Shown here in pieces: positions 21,060 through 30,241 of a DNA stretch of 38,613 nt. Location: the NCBI GenBank assembly GCA_019135895.1, contig JAGVVH010000452.1, positions 1 through 38,613 of the forward strand, written 5' to 3'. Below the pieces are notes generated by a model that was not told the DNA's origin, ran no database searches, and saw nothing but the letters and a program-made list of their open reading frames with translations. Each line of letters starts with the position of its first letter. The stretch's first letter is position 1. The translations under genes and the position numbers were made by a program. This stretch comes from Bacteroidota bacterium (GTDB lineage: Bacteria; Bacteroidota; Bacteroidia; Bacteroidales; WCHB1-69).

Positions 21060-21728
21060 ATGTCAGAAGAACAAACTACCCAAGAGCCAGAGAAGAAGAT
21101 TACCACCATTCGAGAACTTGAACAGAGTCTAGAAGAAAATCCGCCAGTTGTACCACCATTTACTGATAGGCAAACCATATTGGACAATATGGAACATGTC
21201 AAAAAAGTAATGGGCAAAATGCTAGCAGACATGAGAACACTGAAAGACAATAAGCAGAACCTCAACATCAAAAGTCTTCAAAGCATGAACATTGTGTCGG
21301 ATCCCACCACTCTATTATATGATTGGTGGGCTCCAATTATTGTTCCTTATGCCGATTCCGTATCTCGTATCTTTGGTTTAGCTGAAGCAACCAAAGCTAT
21401 CGTGTCTACCAATCTTGATATTCTCAAAGAACGCATTCGATTAGAACTAGCTTTTATACGCACATCTATCATTGAGCGTACAAAGCTAGGAGCTACTAAG
21501 GATATCATTGAAGATCTATGCCTAACTTACCAATATAAGTTAGGTACCCTCCAGCTTCAGACAGAGAACACCAAACTTATGGGACAGGTCTTGGAGCAGC
21601 TATGCTTTGCCAAGGGACTAACAAAGTCTTATGAAGATGCCAATAATGCAATTGCTAATGCTATTGGCATTCTAAAGCAAGCTCCCCAGGATGGATCCGA
21701 TATGATTCGTAAGAAGCATGGGCAATGA
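21060..21728 (+). CDS. Hypothetical helical protein, 222 aa
   Basis: Starts after GCGGGAGGTAAT. Residues 1-75 are charged helix (KKITTIRELEQSLEENPPVV; VKKVMGKMLADMRTLKDNKQ), likely coiled coil. The middle has a tryptophan/proline motif (LLYDWWAPIIVPYADSVSRI), and the rest is long helix. The stop overlaps the start of the beta'-like RNA polymerase gene (ATGA), so the two are translationally coupled. It could be an accessory subunit; that is inference. Confidence 0.6.
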   Translation: MSEEQTTQEPEKKITTIRELEQSLEENPPVVPPFTDRQTILDNMEHVKKVMGKMLADMRTLKDNKQNLNIKSLQSMNIVSDPTTLLYDWWAPIIVPYADSVSRIFGLAEATKAIVSTNLDILKERIRLELAFIRTSIIERTKLGATKDIIEDLCLTYQYKLGTLQLQTENTKLMGQVLEQLCFAKGLTKSYEDANNAIANAIGILKQAPQDGSDMIRKKHGQ

Positions 21729-22348
21729 GCACCATTATCTATGCTCCAGTAATCATAAGAGATTACATTCCTTCGGATGAAGTCCATGTTGCCCCATATC
21801 TACTACTGCAAAGTTATGTAGATCCAGGACAATTTTGTATTTACTGGAGATGGAATATCCTTGGTATGCGCTCAGTTCACTTTGGACGCATTCAGCCATT
21901 GAATACACTTAAAGCAAAACACGTAATTGCTCTTAATCCAGATATAGCCTATATAATGGGAGCAGACTGTGATGGGGATTGTGTTACTATTTATACAATC
22001 CCCACACTTTCTACAGATGAAGAAAACTTATATCTTCAAATGCAAAGGCAAAGACCTATTGGTAAGCCTACGTCTCATCAATCAAATGATCCAGAAGAAA
22101 TTCTAGAACAGTACCAAATACCACAAGTACGTCAGAATTTCGACACAATATCTTTGTATGCACTTGGAAGATACTATACATCTGAGTTTTGGAATCTCTA
22201 CGAAAAACAGATTATACGTTCTAAGGATCCGGCAGTTGATATTGAAAGAAGAGAATATCACATGTCACTAATTCCATTAGGGAAAAAGGATCCTGGATCT
22301 TCGGTTCGAGAATGCGAAGAGATTCTAGAAAGATTGAAGGATCAATGA
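21725..22348 (+). CDS. RNA polymerase beta'-like subunit fragment with DxDGD catalytic motif, 207 aa
   Basis: Residues 79-85 read GADCDGD, matching the NADFDGD metal-binding loop of multisubunit RNA polymerase beta' with all three aspartates (D81, D83, D85). Around it the expected beta' features occur: an IQPLNTLKAKHVIALNPDIA run before it (as beta' has a RxPxLH...P...NADFDGD order) and CVTIYTIP after it (compare DQMAVHVP). The protein is far shorter than any beta' (over 1,100 residues in bacteria), so it holds little more than one double-psi barrel. The partner barrel is the next gene, two bases away. Together they should form the active site of a DNA-dependent RNA polymerase, or possibly a primase-like or RNA-dependent enzyme. 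Confidence 0.8.
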   Translation: MSTIIYAPVIIRDYIPSDEVHVAPYLLLQSYVDPGQFCIYWRWNILGMRSVHFGRIQPLNTLKAKHVIALNPDIAYIMGADCDGDCVTIYTIPTLSTDEENLYLQMQRQRPIGKPTSHQSNDPEEILEQYQIPQVRQNFDTISLYALGRYYTSEFWNLYEKQIIRSKDPAVDIERREYHMSLIPLGKKDPGSSVRECEEILERLKDQ

Positions 22349-22349
22349 T

Positions 22350-23519
22350 ATGGCAGTATACGTGTATCAACACGAAGAATGGCACATAGAGTCTCAAGAC
22401 TATAATGTTGCCCTAGTAAATCTGCCAGCCATTCCTCGTAATCCAAATCTAATGTCTCAGATTATATCTTCCCTACCACATACCATCTGTCGGTATTCAG
22501 TCAATCCTGACGATATCACAGACTGGTTTATGTCAGGCGAGGAACGAACTGTAGTTTTTGAAGAAAAACTACGTAAAGACGATTTATCGCCCACACTACA
22601 GAAAATACCTTTTGTCCGATATAACATTACTCCAGCTTTGTATCATAGACGACTACCGCTAATATGGAAGGTGAACCGTCAAGCTCTCCAATTAGCAGAT
22701 AACGACTACAGCAATTCCTATACACCATACTTAGGTGACATTGACAAACATATGTTTGCTTCTTTGAGCACTATAGTAATGGACACGCCACTCTCTTCTG
22801 AAGCAGGAATTATAGTTTCAGAATCAGGGATGAAACGGCTAACATCTTTTGAGTTTCTACACAATACCATTAGTACAAAATCTATGTATCCAAAGGGTAC
22901 CACTCTTCCCCGTGGAGCTTGCAATATCATAGATGACAATAAGATTTTCAAAGCAAGATCAAATGTACTAATCAAAGGTAACCAAGCATACAATTACTTT
23001 GCTATTAAACATCTACATGTTGGAGATAAGCTAGCAACTAGACATGATCATAAAGGAGTAGTCTCGGCTATCCTTCCAGACAATGAAATGCCAAGACTTC
23101 AAAACAATTCTTATGCAGACATTGTCTTTGGACTGTCCTCATTGTATAGTAGAGGACTGTTTGGATTCCTATTCGATCTTATGTATTCCATGATTCGATA
23201 TACAAACACGCAAGAACTTCAAAAATGGTCTCAGGGTGTTATCAAACCATTGCAACTGTATCATATTTTATCTTCGAAATCAACTAGTAAACAACAAGTA
23301 AGATTTCAAGATCAAACATATGATGCATATGTTGGGTTCATGCCTATTCTTAGATTACCCCAAGACTCTGAAAAGCAGCATGCAATCACAAATATACATG
23401 GTCCCGAAGATACTTTTAGTATCAACCATAATGCAATTTTTGTTGCTCAAACATTAGAACAATACTATGGTTTAGATACTAAAGTATCTAAATATCTAGC
23501 AAGTATCTATGGAGGATAA
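22350..23519 (+). CDS. RNA polymerase beta-like subunit fragment with GDKxxxRHxxKGVV motif, 389 aa
   Basis: Residues 225-238 read GDKLATRHDHKGVV followed by SAILPDNEMPRL, a close match to the bacterial beta sequence GDKMAGRHGNKGVVS.I.P.EDMP. The two active-site lysines are kept with the normal spacing of eight (K227 and K235). Further on, ADIVFGLSSLYSRGLFGFLF matches the beta segment VDIVLNPLGVPSRMN.GQ. Upstream, PLSSEAGIIVSESGM may be the preceding beta strand. Beta usually has over 1,100 residues; the lobe, protrusion and flap seem to be missing here. Other parts may be encoded elsewhere, as in phiKZ-type phages. The stop overlaps the region before the reductase gene. Confidence 0.85.
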   Translation: MAVYVYQHEEWHIESQDYNVALVNLPAIPRNPNLMSQIISSLPHTICRYSVNPDDITDWFMSGEERTVVFEEKLRKDDLSPTLQKIPFVRYNITPALYHRRLPLIWKVNRQALQLADNDYSNSYTPYLGDIDKHMFASLSTIVMDTPLSSEAGIIVSESGMKRLTSFEFLHNTISTKSMYPKGTTLPRGACNIIDDNKIFKARSNVLIKGNQAYNYFAIKHLHVGDKLATRHDHKGVVSAILPDNEMPRLQNNSYADIVFGLSSLYSRGLFGFLFDLMYSMIRYTNTQELQKWSQGVIKPLQLYHILSSKSTSKQQVRFQDQTYDAYVGFMPILRLPQDSEKQHAITNIHGPEDTFSINHNAIFVAQTLEQYYGLDTKVSKYLASIYGG

Positions 23520-23520
23520 T

Positions 23521-26229
23521 ATGCAATTACACGAATCAGCAGAGAAGGTGCTACAAAGTAGAGGCTATAGAGAGGGAGAAACTTCTTGGGACCAAGTTGT
23601 TGATCGCATTCTTAAAGAACTGAAGTATAATACAGATGATATTGATATCAATGATGTCAATGGTGAAGCTCTAACCATTTACGATAAATTCATGGGTAGA
23701 CTCACTAAACAGTTACTGTTAGATAGAATCTTACTACCTAATAGCCCATGCATTTACAATGCTGGGTCATCTAAACCAGCTTTATTTGCATGCTTTGTAG
23801 TCCCCGTAAGAGACTCCATAGATAGCATCTTCCAAACAGTGGCCCGAGTAGCCACCATCCATAAAAACGGCGGAGGAGTAGGAATTGATTTTTCTAACCT
23901 CCGGCCAGAAGGTATGCTTGTACATACTACTGGTAAACAATCAAGTGGGCCTGTTAGCTTCATGAAAGTGTTTGATGCCGCAACTGACTCTGTACGTCAA
24001 GGCGGTATCAGACGAGGAGCTAATATGGGCACACTATTTGTAAGACATCCTGATATTTTGAAATTCATTAGAGTTAAAAGAGAAGATCATTCTATCCTAA
24101 CAAACTTTAATATCAGTGTAACCGTAGATGATGTGTTCATCATATGTGTTAAAAACTATCCCAACGAACCGTTCTTGGTATGGCATCCATCTTATGATGA
24201 ACCAGACTATGATCCAAAATCCTTCGAAGTAGATTCCGTTAGGTACCTTAAAGAAGATGGCTTTGTCACCGATAACAAAAACGAAGCCGTTACTAATCAG
24301 TATATCTGGGATGAAATCTGTCTCTCAGCCTGGTCTGTTGGATGTCCTGGTCTTATTAACCTAGATCGAGTTAACCAAATTGAAACTCACTACGAAACCA
24401 CAGGGTACATGCCACTAGGAGATTACTTCAAGTATCTACGCAGAGACAAAGATACATTATACGAAGATGATACTTATGAATCATTTTCTCTGGATACATT
24501 ACAAAATATGGATCCTAATGTAGTATCTGACAAGAACTACCAACTTTGCACCAACCCATGTGGAGAAATCCCATTGACAGCAAATGAGTCTTGCGTACTT
24601 GCAAGTATCAATGTAGCTGCGATAGATACTTTCCATAAGTTCATGAGTAAAGCACCTAAAGATTCTGATACAGTTTTTACTGCCCTATTAAATAATCTCT
24701 TTAGCCAAAAAGGAAAACCTTGGTCAAATAAAGATATACAAACAGTCAAAAGCAAGATATGTGATTTGTTTCCACTTAGAGACATAATACTTCATACGTA
24801 TGAAATGGACATACAATCTATCTTTGACGAGAAAGTCTTTGGTATGGAAAACTCGGTCAGAAGCCAAGTATTTTTTGGACTTGTTGTTACCGCTGGCATG
24901 GAAATGCTTAATCGCATGCTTAACAACAACTATTTCCATGACCCGTATATCGAACAGGTTACTAAAGAACTTCGCAGAGTTGGTCTAGGTCTTATGGGTG
25001 TAGCCGACTGGGCTATCCAAAATGAATTACGTTATGGATCAGATTCAATGCTTGAGGCATATGAAGATCTTATCTTGCAACCATTTGCTACAATGGCTCA
25101 ACAATCTACCTTTACTAACTCAGGAGTATACGGAGGAACAATCTATAAATCTAATACGACAATTGCGCCAACTGGCACACTCTCAATCTTAGCGGAATGT
25201 TCTTCTGGTATCGAACCCAACTTCTCGTTTCAAACATATAAAAGGGTGTTAGATCAAGAACTCTATGATGTACACCCGTTATTTAAAAAACAAGCAGATA
25301 AACACAAATGGTGGAATAAAACTAAAGACGAAGTTCTTGCTGATCTATCAAAGCATCATGGAAGTCCAGGTGATATAAACGGTATTGATCCTGCCACTAA
25401 AAAGATCTTTGTTACAGCCCATGATGTTACTCCAGACGAACACTTATCTGTACAAAAACTTACCCAAAACTATATTACTAACGCAATTTCTAAAACAATA
25501 AACCTACCTAATGACGCAACTGTAGATGATGTATCACACATCTATCTATCTGCATTAGAGATAAACCAGAAACATCCATGTAAAGGTATTACTATCTATC
25601 GTGACGGATGTCGTGAATATCAAGTACTAAATACCTCAAGCACACTTGATAAATCTAACGAAAGTGTAACAAAATCATCTACTCCAGAACCAGTAAGATG
25701 GGATGGACCAAGCGAATTACTACAAGGTTATAGACTAAGAAGACAAACACGAGAGTGTAGTGTCTATGCTCATGTCTATAAAGATCCAAGAGGCTTTCAT
25801 GAGATCTTTCTTAATGCAGGCAAGGCTGGTAATCTAGTCAATGCGTTGGCACAAGCATTAGGTAGAATCATTTCTTATGCAACAAGGAATGGTGGAGATC
25901 TAAGAGAAATTGGGAATAGCTTAATTGGTATCAGTACCTCTAATTATGCTTATCCCATTTCTCAACCTCCACACAAACAAAACTACGGTCTAGTAGATGC
26001 AGTAGGACGCATGATGATTGAACTAGCTGACATCTCTGATCATATGGAGGCTGATAATAACCAAAACTTAGAAGACGTATCAGAAAACTCAGCTAAACAA
26101 GTATTCGATAGTTCTAATAGCGGTGGTAATACATTTACCGAGTGTCCCGTATGCGGTATGGAACTATACCGATTAGGTCATTGTACAAAATGCTCAAACC
26201 CTTCATGCCAATATGAAGAGTGCAGCTAA
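23521..26229 (+). CDS. nrdJ: Adenosylcobalamin-dependent (class II) ribonucleotide reductase, 902 aa
   Basis: ATG 23521 is chosen over an upstream in-frame ATG because GGAGG precedes it. Diagnostic segments: LLPNSPCIYNAG and ACFVVPVRDSID (first redox Cys, C91), HKNGGGVGIDFSNLRPEG, SVRQGGIRRGANMG, NPCGEIPLTANESCVLASIN (active-site Cys region, about residue 345), APTGTLSILAECSSGIEPNF (about 548), and a C-terminal zinc ribbon CPVCGMEL...CTKCSNPSC. This is the NrdJ pattern; no NrdB/NrdF partner is needed. It reduces NDPs or NTPs to deoxynucleotides using coenzyme B12, so the host must supply cobalamin. It works without oxygen dependence. Confidence 0.93.
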   Translation: MQLHESAEKVLQSRGYREGETSWDQVVDRILKELKYNTDDIDINDVNGEALTIYDKFMGRLTKQLLLDRILLPNSPCIYNAGSSKPALFACFVVPVRDSIDSIFQTVARVATIHKNGGGVGIDFSNLRPEGMLVHTTGKQSSGPVSFMKVFDAATDSVRQGGIRRGANMGTLFVRHPDILKFIRVKREDHSILTNFNISVTVDDVFIICVKNYPNEPFLVWHPSYDEPDYDPKSFEVDSVRYLKEDGFVTDNKNEAVTNQYIWDEICLSAWSVGCPGLINLDRVNQIETHYETTGYMPLGDYFKYLRRDKDTLYEDDTYESFSLDTLQNMDPNVVSDKNYQLCTNPCGEIPLTANESCVLASINVAAIDTFHKFMSKAPKDSDTVFTALLNNLFSQKGKPWSNKDIQTVKSKICDLFPLRDIILHTYEMDIQSIFDEKVFGMENSVRSQVFFGLVVTAGMEMLNRMLNNNYFHDPYIEQVTKELRRVGLGLMGVADWAIQNELRYGSDSMLEAYEDLILQPFATMAQQSTFTNSGVYGGTIYKSNTTIAPTGTLSILAECSSGIEPNFSFQTYKRVLDQELYDVHPLFKKQADKHKWWNKTKDEVLADLSKHHGSPGDINGIDPATKKIFVTAHDVTPDEHLSVQKLTQNYITNAISKTINLPNDATVDDVSHIYLSALEINQKHPCKGITIYRDGCREYQVLNTSSTLDKSNESVTKSSTPEPVRWDGPSELLQGYRLRRQTRECSVYAHVYKDPRGFHEIFLNAGKAGNLVNALAQALGRIISYATRNGGDLREIGNSLIGISTSNYAYPISQPPHKQNYGLVDAVGRMMIELADISDHMEADNNQNLEDVSENSAKQVFDSSNSGGNTFTECPVCGMELYRLGHCTKCSNPSCQYEECS

Positions 26230-26243
26230 AAGGAGAAAAACAA

Positions 26244-26726
26244 ATGTCGATGATTACAGCAACAGCTTTTGGTAAAATCACCAAAGAGATTACCTACGAT
26301 CAAATTACTTATAATAACAGTAGTACACCAGTGCAAACGGCCAGGGTTACCATTAGTTGTTATAATGTTTCTGCACCGAAAGACGCAGAGTATAAAACTA
26401 TGTTCATTACAGTAAATGTTAAGGGTTGGAATGCTGAGTATCTACGTAAGAACAATGTAGGTAAGGGAGATTTCCTACTTGCGATTGGCCCATTGGGCCA
26501 GTGGACCGGTAAAGATGGGTATGTAGGCTTGTCTATCGAGTCTAATACAGTTCAGTTCTCTAAGGGGAACGGATCCCCATCGGTACCAGAAGCTACATCT
26601 ACACAATCAGAACCAAAGGAACCATCTCCCAAAGCACAACCTACCTCTCAACCAGAACCAGATGAAGAATATGTACAACCAGCTGACGATCCAGAGGACG
26701 CCGCTGATATCTTCGCTGGCATGTAA
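26244..26726 (+). CDS. ssb: Single-stranded DNA-binding protein-like (second copy), 160 aa
   Basis: Start at ATG 26244 after AAAAGGAGAAAAACAA. OB-fold features: ITATAFGKITKEITYDQITY, VQTARVTISCYNV, YKTMFITVNVKGWNAEYLRK, NVGKGDFLLAIGPLGQWTG, and GYVGLSIESNTVQF. These follow the order of bacterial SSB strands. The tail is Pro/Gln/Glu-rich and ends with an acidic stretch (PDDPEDAADIFAGM), similar in nature to the protein-interaction tail of SSB though not DDDIPF. The shorter SSB-like gene at 8322 is clearly different, so the two may serve different processes. Confidence 0.8.
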   Translation: MSMITATAFGKITKEITYDQITYNNSSTPVQTARVTISCYNVSAPKDAEYKTMFITVNVKGWNAEYLRKNNVGKGDFLLAIGPLGQWTGKDGYVGLSIESNTVQFSKGNGSPSVPEATSTQSEPKEPSPKAQPTSQPEPDEEYVQPADDPEDAADIFAGM

Positions 26727-26733
26727 AATTCAT

Positions 26734-26760
26734 AAGGGGGTAGCTTCGGCTACCCCCTTT
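26734..26760 (+). terminator. Rho-independent terminator
   Basis: AAGGGGGTAGC-TTCG-GCTACCCCCTT forms an 11-pair stem with a stable UUCG loop, eight bases after the SSB stop and followed by a short T run (TTT). It ends the block that contains the RNA polymerase-like genes, the reductase and SSB. Confidence 0.9.
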
Positions 26761-26782
26761 AACTTTCAGATGGATGAGAATT

Positions 26783-26935
26783 ATGCCAAAAAACAAGAGT
26801 AGAAAGTTATTGGAAAAGTTGCAGTATGAAACAGAAGATGCTATCATTAACAAAGAGGCATGGTTAATCTTTGACGAACAAGGATCTTATAACAAGGTGC
26901 CTAAGATTCGGAAGCCAAAGAAAGCCAGAATCTAA
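26783..26935 (+). CDS. Small basic protein, 50 aa
   Basis: First frame after the terminator, with GGATGAGAATT before ATG. The product has a helical centre (KLQYETEDAIINKEAWLIFD) and a lysine/arginine-rich tail (KIRKPKKARI), suggesting nucleic-acid binding. Too short for the usual ORF cut-off and not recognised. Confidence 0.55.
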   Translation: MPKNKSRKLLEKLQYETEDAIINKEAWLIFDEQGSYNKVPKIRKPKKARI

Positions 26936-26962
26936 AGCCTCTGTTAATGAAAGGCTACGTGT

Positions 26963-27556
26963 ATGTATAAATTCCATACCAATCCACAACTTTGCTTTTG
27001 CCTATGTGATACAGAAACTACGGGACTTCGTACTGACAACAAAGACTTCATTATTGAAGTAGGGTTTATCTTTGTAAACAACCTACTTAAAGTAATGAAT
27101 GCATTTGATTCCGTAGTATCAATGCCTAAACTTATAGGAATTCTAGAAGACCATCATAATTCCTATTGGCCGGAAGAATTTAGTGAAGCCTATAAGGTGC
27201 ACAATATTGACCCCGGCGAAATTCTAAACTATGGTAGAGAACCAGCAATCATAGCTAAATCCATAGAAGAAATTATCGATCCTATTAAAGCCTCGGGCGT
27301 AGAGAAGATTATCCTTATTAGCAATAACGCCGCCTTCGATACCCACTTCCTCAAACAACTATACAATGCATCGGGATATAAATGGCCATTCCATTATGCT
27401 ACATGGGACACCAGCATCATCCTGAATACCGCAAACTTAAACCCGACTAATTATGTTCATAGAGCAATGCCAGATGCACTAGAGTTACTCAGTAACCTGG
27501 TAACATACAACAATTCTGTTAAAGGCATTGCTTCATTGTACGTTCCTATTAGTTAA
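26963..27556 (+). CDS. DEDDh 3'-5' exonuclease, DnaQ-like, 197 aa
   Basis: The four acidic motifs are visible: CDTETTGL (Asp, Glu) at about residue 15, ISNNAAFDTHFLKQL as the Asp motif II, and HRAMPDALELLSNL for motif III with the histidine of the DEDDh class. The N-terminal strand order matches DNA polymerase III epsilon-type exonucleases. It probably proofreads for the split DnaE encoded downstream, which lacks its own exonuclease domain apart from PHP. ATG 26963 follows GAAAGGCTACGTGT. Its frame ends just before the glycosylase gene. Confidence 0.85.
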   Translation: MYKFHTNPQLCFCLCDTETTGLRTDNKDFIIEVGFIFVNNLLKVMNAFDSVVSMPKLIGILEDHHNSYWPEEFSEAYKVHNIDPGEILNYGREPAIIAKSIEEIIDPIKASGVEKIILISNNAAFDTHFLKQLYNASGYKWPFHYATWDTSIILNTANLNPTNYVHRAMPDALELLSNLVTYNNSVKGIASLYVPIS

Positions 27557-27569
27557 GAAAGGTATTATT

Positions 27570-28586
27570 ATGGAACTCAAATCCGATAGGATACTTAAGG
27601 TATCTGGAACCACACTCGCGGGTAGATATTATCCAGAAGGCATTGTAAAACCGGACGTACCAGACAATGATCAGCATAGAAAAGAACTAATCCGAAATCA
27701 TACATGTGCTTATTTAGATGATTTATCTCTTACCCCTAAACCTACTAGCCAACATAAGTCATCAGATATCAGAATCATTTCTGATCCGACACCCCATTAC
27801 TTTAATTCCTTTGTTCCACCAAAGATAGTAATGATAGGCGAAGGTCCTGGATATACCGAAACTAGAACACAAACCCCATTCACTGGGCTAGTTCAGTTAG
27901 CAGACTCAGCGTGTCTTACTTGTAAACATCTACTTAAGCACTATGGATTTTTCTTTGGTGTATCTAAAACCTATGATGATGGTCCATGTTGTTATGAACA
28001 AGTCAGCGACATCAACGCAAACTTACCGTACTTTGGTGCTTCTATCTATGGGTATACATCCCCTCAAACAATCTTCAAGACTGCTGGGGAACTTTTGAAT
28101 CGTATGCTCAAAAGTGCAGGTTACCCACGACACCCAAGAATGCGACTTCCGTATTACATTACTAATGCAGTCGAGTATCGTTGTCTAACCGATGATGATA
28201 AAAATCGTACCCCTCACCAAGACGAACTAGACGAACAAAGACCCATGCTACTTGCTAAACTCATGAGCATCAATCCTAAAGCCATCATGCTTATGGGTAA
28301 TGTAGCTGGGCTCGCTTTGGGTTTCAAACAATCTCTACTTAAGATTAGATCATTAGAAGAACAGATTCAACAAATACCACTAGATTATATCTCAGTAGAA
28401 TTTACAGATACCGACACCGGAGAAATCTCATATCCTCTGGCTAATGTACCTGTCTATGGATTCTATCATCCAAGTTACTTGATGAAGATGCACGACATGA
28501 ACAAAGAAGAAGCAGCCAAAGTCATTCAATCCACAATCAATTTGCTAAGCAAAATCATTACGAACTATGCTTTATTTAGTAACTAG
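27570..28586 (+). CDS. Family 4-like uracil-DNA glycosylase with a cysteine-rich insertion, 338 aa
   Basis: Start at ATG 27570 after AAGAAAGGTATTATT. The core shows the family motif VMIGEGPGYTETRTQTPFTG, ITNAVEYRCL, PKAIMLMGNVAGLALGF and the last motif GFYHPSYLMK. In standard members PFxG is followed directly by xAGxLLxxxL. Here about 65 residues containing CLTCKHLL and PCCYEQ are inserted before AGELLNRMLKSAG. Family 4 enzymes bind an iron-sulfur cluster through four Cys, so the insertion could replace or relocate that site. The enzyme removes uracil from DNA. The match is by motif, not by search. Confidence 0.75.
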   Translation: MELKSDRILKVSGTTLAGRYYPEGIVKPDVPDNDQHRKELIRNHTCAYLDDLSLTPKPTSQHKSSDIRIISDPTPHYFNSFVPPKIVMIGEGPGYTETRTQTPFTGLVQLADSACLTCKHLLKHYGFFFGVSKTYDDGPCCYEQVSDINANLPYFGASIYGYTSPQTIFKTAGELLNRMLKSAGYPRHPRMRLPYYITNAVEYRCLTDDDKNRTPHQDELDEQRPMLLAKLMSINPKAIMLMGNVAGLALGFKQSLLKIRSLEEQIQQIPLDYISVEFTDTDTGEISYPLANVPVYGFYHPSYLMKMHDMNKEEAAKVIQSTINLLSKIITNYALFSN

Positions 28587-28599
28587 AAAGGAAATAACC

Positions 28600-29322
28600 A
28601 TGGATCTTCTAGACAACATGTTTAGTAATATCGAAACTACAGAACCTATCTATCTCTCAGTAGAAACCCTAAAAGAAATTCCTATTGCAGGAGTAGGATT
28701 TGATAATTCTAATCCTTATCCTGAACACGAAGGATGGGATGAGACGATCAAACCGTCTCATATTAATAACGTATATTCGTTCCATAGACTATGTAGCCCA
28801 GAACAACACCCGCATATTCTTGCAGTAGAATCAGCTACACACTTTTCAAGATGTAAGCGACGAAATATTGTGGGAGCTTGTGGTCTACTAGATAAGTGTG
28901 GACTACCACTACGTACTATGCTTCGTCTTATCCCTGAGCCCTTAAACCAGTACGATGCCAACGCAGTTGGCGTATGGCTTCATATCAATCATGAAACATA
29001 TGATGTTGTAAAACAACATCTTAATACGCACATTGACTGGTACTGTGTACATGCATTCGCTTTAGAATCAATGATTAATTCCGAGCACAGCACTAGAACC
29101 GTAATGGCTCGTCTTGGGTATCTACCCAACTCAACCAAAACTGGTGGATGCATTAGTGATAAGGTGGTAGAATACATCAAGGAAGGCTATGTACCATTTA
29201 TTACAGACGTAAGCTGGCTCGTAGGCAAAATGTTTACTGACGAATATGATGATGACCATACTCTAGCTCCTCAGTTTACACCTGGAGCAAGATTACGAAT
29301 CGGTATCTATGCCTCTAAATAG
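28600..29322 (+). CDS. HIRAN-domain protein, 240 aa
   Basis: The segment LRLIPEPLNQYDANAVGVWL (about residues 107-126) matches the conserved HIRAN core (L.REP.NPYD.NAI.V), followed by ARLGYLPNSTKTGG, the usual later strand. HIRAN domains bind the 3' end or damaged ends of DNA and occur in DNA repair proteins and in free-standing phage proteins. Before the domain there are conserved-looking Cys/His residues (HFSRCKRRNIVGACGLLDKC) that may bind a metal. Start at ATG 28600 after AAGGAAATAACC. Confidence 0.65.
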   Translation: MDLLDNMFSNIETTEPIYLSVETLKEIPIAGVGFDNSNPYPEHEGWDETIKPSHINNVYSFHRLCSPEQHPHILAVESATHFSRCKRRNIVGACGLLDKCGLPLRTMLRLIPEPLNQYDANAVGVWLHINHETYDVVKQHLNTHIDWYCVHAFALESMINSEHSTRTVMARLGYLPNSTKTGGCISDKVVEYIKEGYVPFITDVSWLVGKMFTDEYDDDHTLAPQFTPGARLRIGIYASK

Positions 29323-29339
29323 TTTTTGTGGGAGACAAC

Positions 29340-29603
29340 ATGCAAACATTACTATACTTCAACTGTAAGTATTGCCAGCACTTCTTGGTAAAGGCTGGTA
29401 AACCCATCTGTAAGAATGATGTTGTCATCAAAAAACCCATGCTAGATATTCATAGCAATACATTCAGCGTTAAAGACGCTCTTGAATGTAAATACACACC
29501 TATAACTAATGTAGAGGAATTAGATGACGAAATTAAGGGTATAAGCATAGGAGAAATCAATGCCCGAGCATGCCAATTCTACGAGCCCAAGTCAAACTTA
29601 TGA
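29340..29603 (+). CDS. Small cysteine-rich protein, 87 aa
   Basis: ATG 29340 is preceded by GTGGGAG; an in-frame GTG at 29328 is an alternative. Cysteines occur as CKYC near the N-terminus, then PICKND, ALECKYT and ARACQFYEP, giving five possible ligands for a metal site, resembling small phage zinc or iron-sulfur proteins. Function unknown. Its 3' end overlaps the next gene by 44 bases. Confidence 0.6.
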   Translation: MQTLLYFNCKYCQHFLVKAGKPICKNDVVIKKPMLDIHSNTFSVKDALECKYTPITNVEELDDEIKGISIGEINARACQFYEPKSNL

Positions 29604-30234
29604 TCTTTACTCTGTTACACCAAGCTGGTTACTAGGTAAGAAACTCTTATCATCTATCGCTAGAACAAGAGTTGTCTCCTTGTTAGATATTGTTACCCAG
29701 GTACACTGGCCATTACCGTCTGTATTATACACAGACTATCAGACTAAACTACCACAAGTATTCTTTTGGCAACTAAAGAAGCTTAAGCACCCCACATCAA
29801 ACTCGTGGAATATGAAAACCATCAATGCGGTGTATCCGTCAATACACACATATAATCACATATATGTACCACCAATTGATGATAACATGTTACATCTAAG
29901 AATTCCTTATCTGTCTGATGAACTACCACAGTCTCAAGAAATATCAACAGTTAGGATTCAAGATATTCATTCGATAAACCATGCTGATATGTATCAACTA
30001 TCAGAACACCAATTACAAATTATGTATCTAGTTAAGCTAGATGAAGCATCTCAGATTGAGAAACTTATTCATAAGCTACTAGAAATACATGAAGAGCTGC
30101 CCTTCATTACTATGCCATATCATAAATTTACTAATGAAACAGCAGATATACTAGAGGAGTATTCAGCAAGACTATGGGCTATTACTAACTCACATTTCTG
30201 CTACCATACTCCAGCACAAATAACACAGAAGTAG
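29560..30234 (+). CDS. Hypothetical protein, 224 aa
   Basis: Start after ATAGGAGAAATCA, inside the end of the previous gene. The protein is mixed, with proline/tryptophan segments (YSVTPSWLLGKKLLSSIART, VHWPLPSVLYTD) and a helical acidic C-terminal half (QLSEHQLQIMYLVKLDEASQ). No family is recognised. It ends seven bases before the DnaE start, so it may be co-expressed with the polymerase. Confidence 0.65.
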   Translation: MPEHANSTSPSQTYDLYSVTPSWLLGKKLLSSIARTRVVSLLDIVTQVHWPLPSVLYTDYQTKLPQVFFWQLKKLKHPTSNSWNMKTINAVYPSIHTYNHIYVPPIDDNMLHLRIPYLSDELPQSQEISTVRIQDIHSINHADMYQLSEHQLQIMYLVKLDEASQIEKLIHKLLEIHEELPFITMPYHKFTNETADILEEYSARLWAITNSHFCYHTPAQITQK

Positions 30235-30241
30235 GTGCTAC

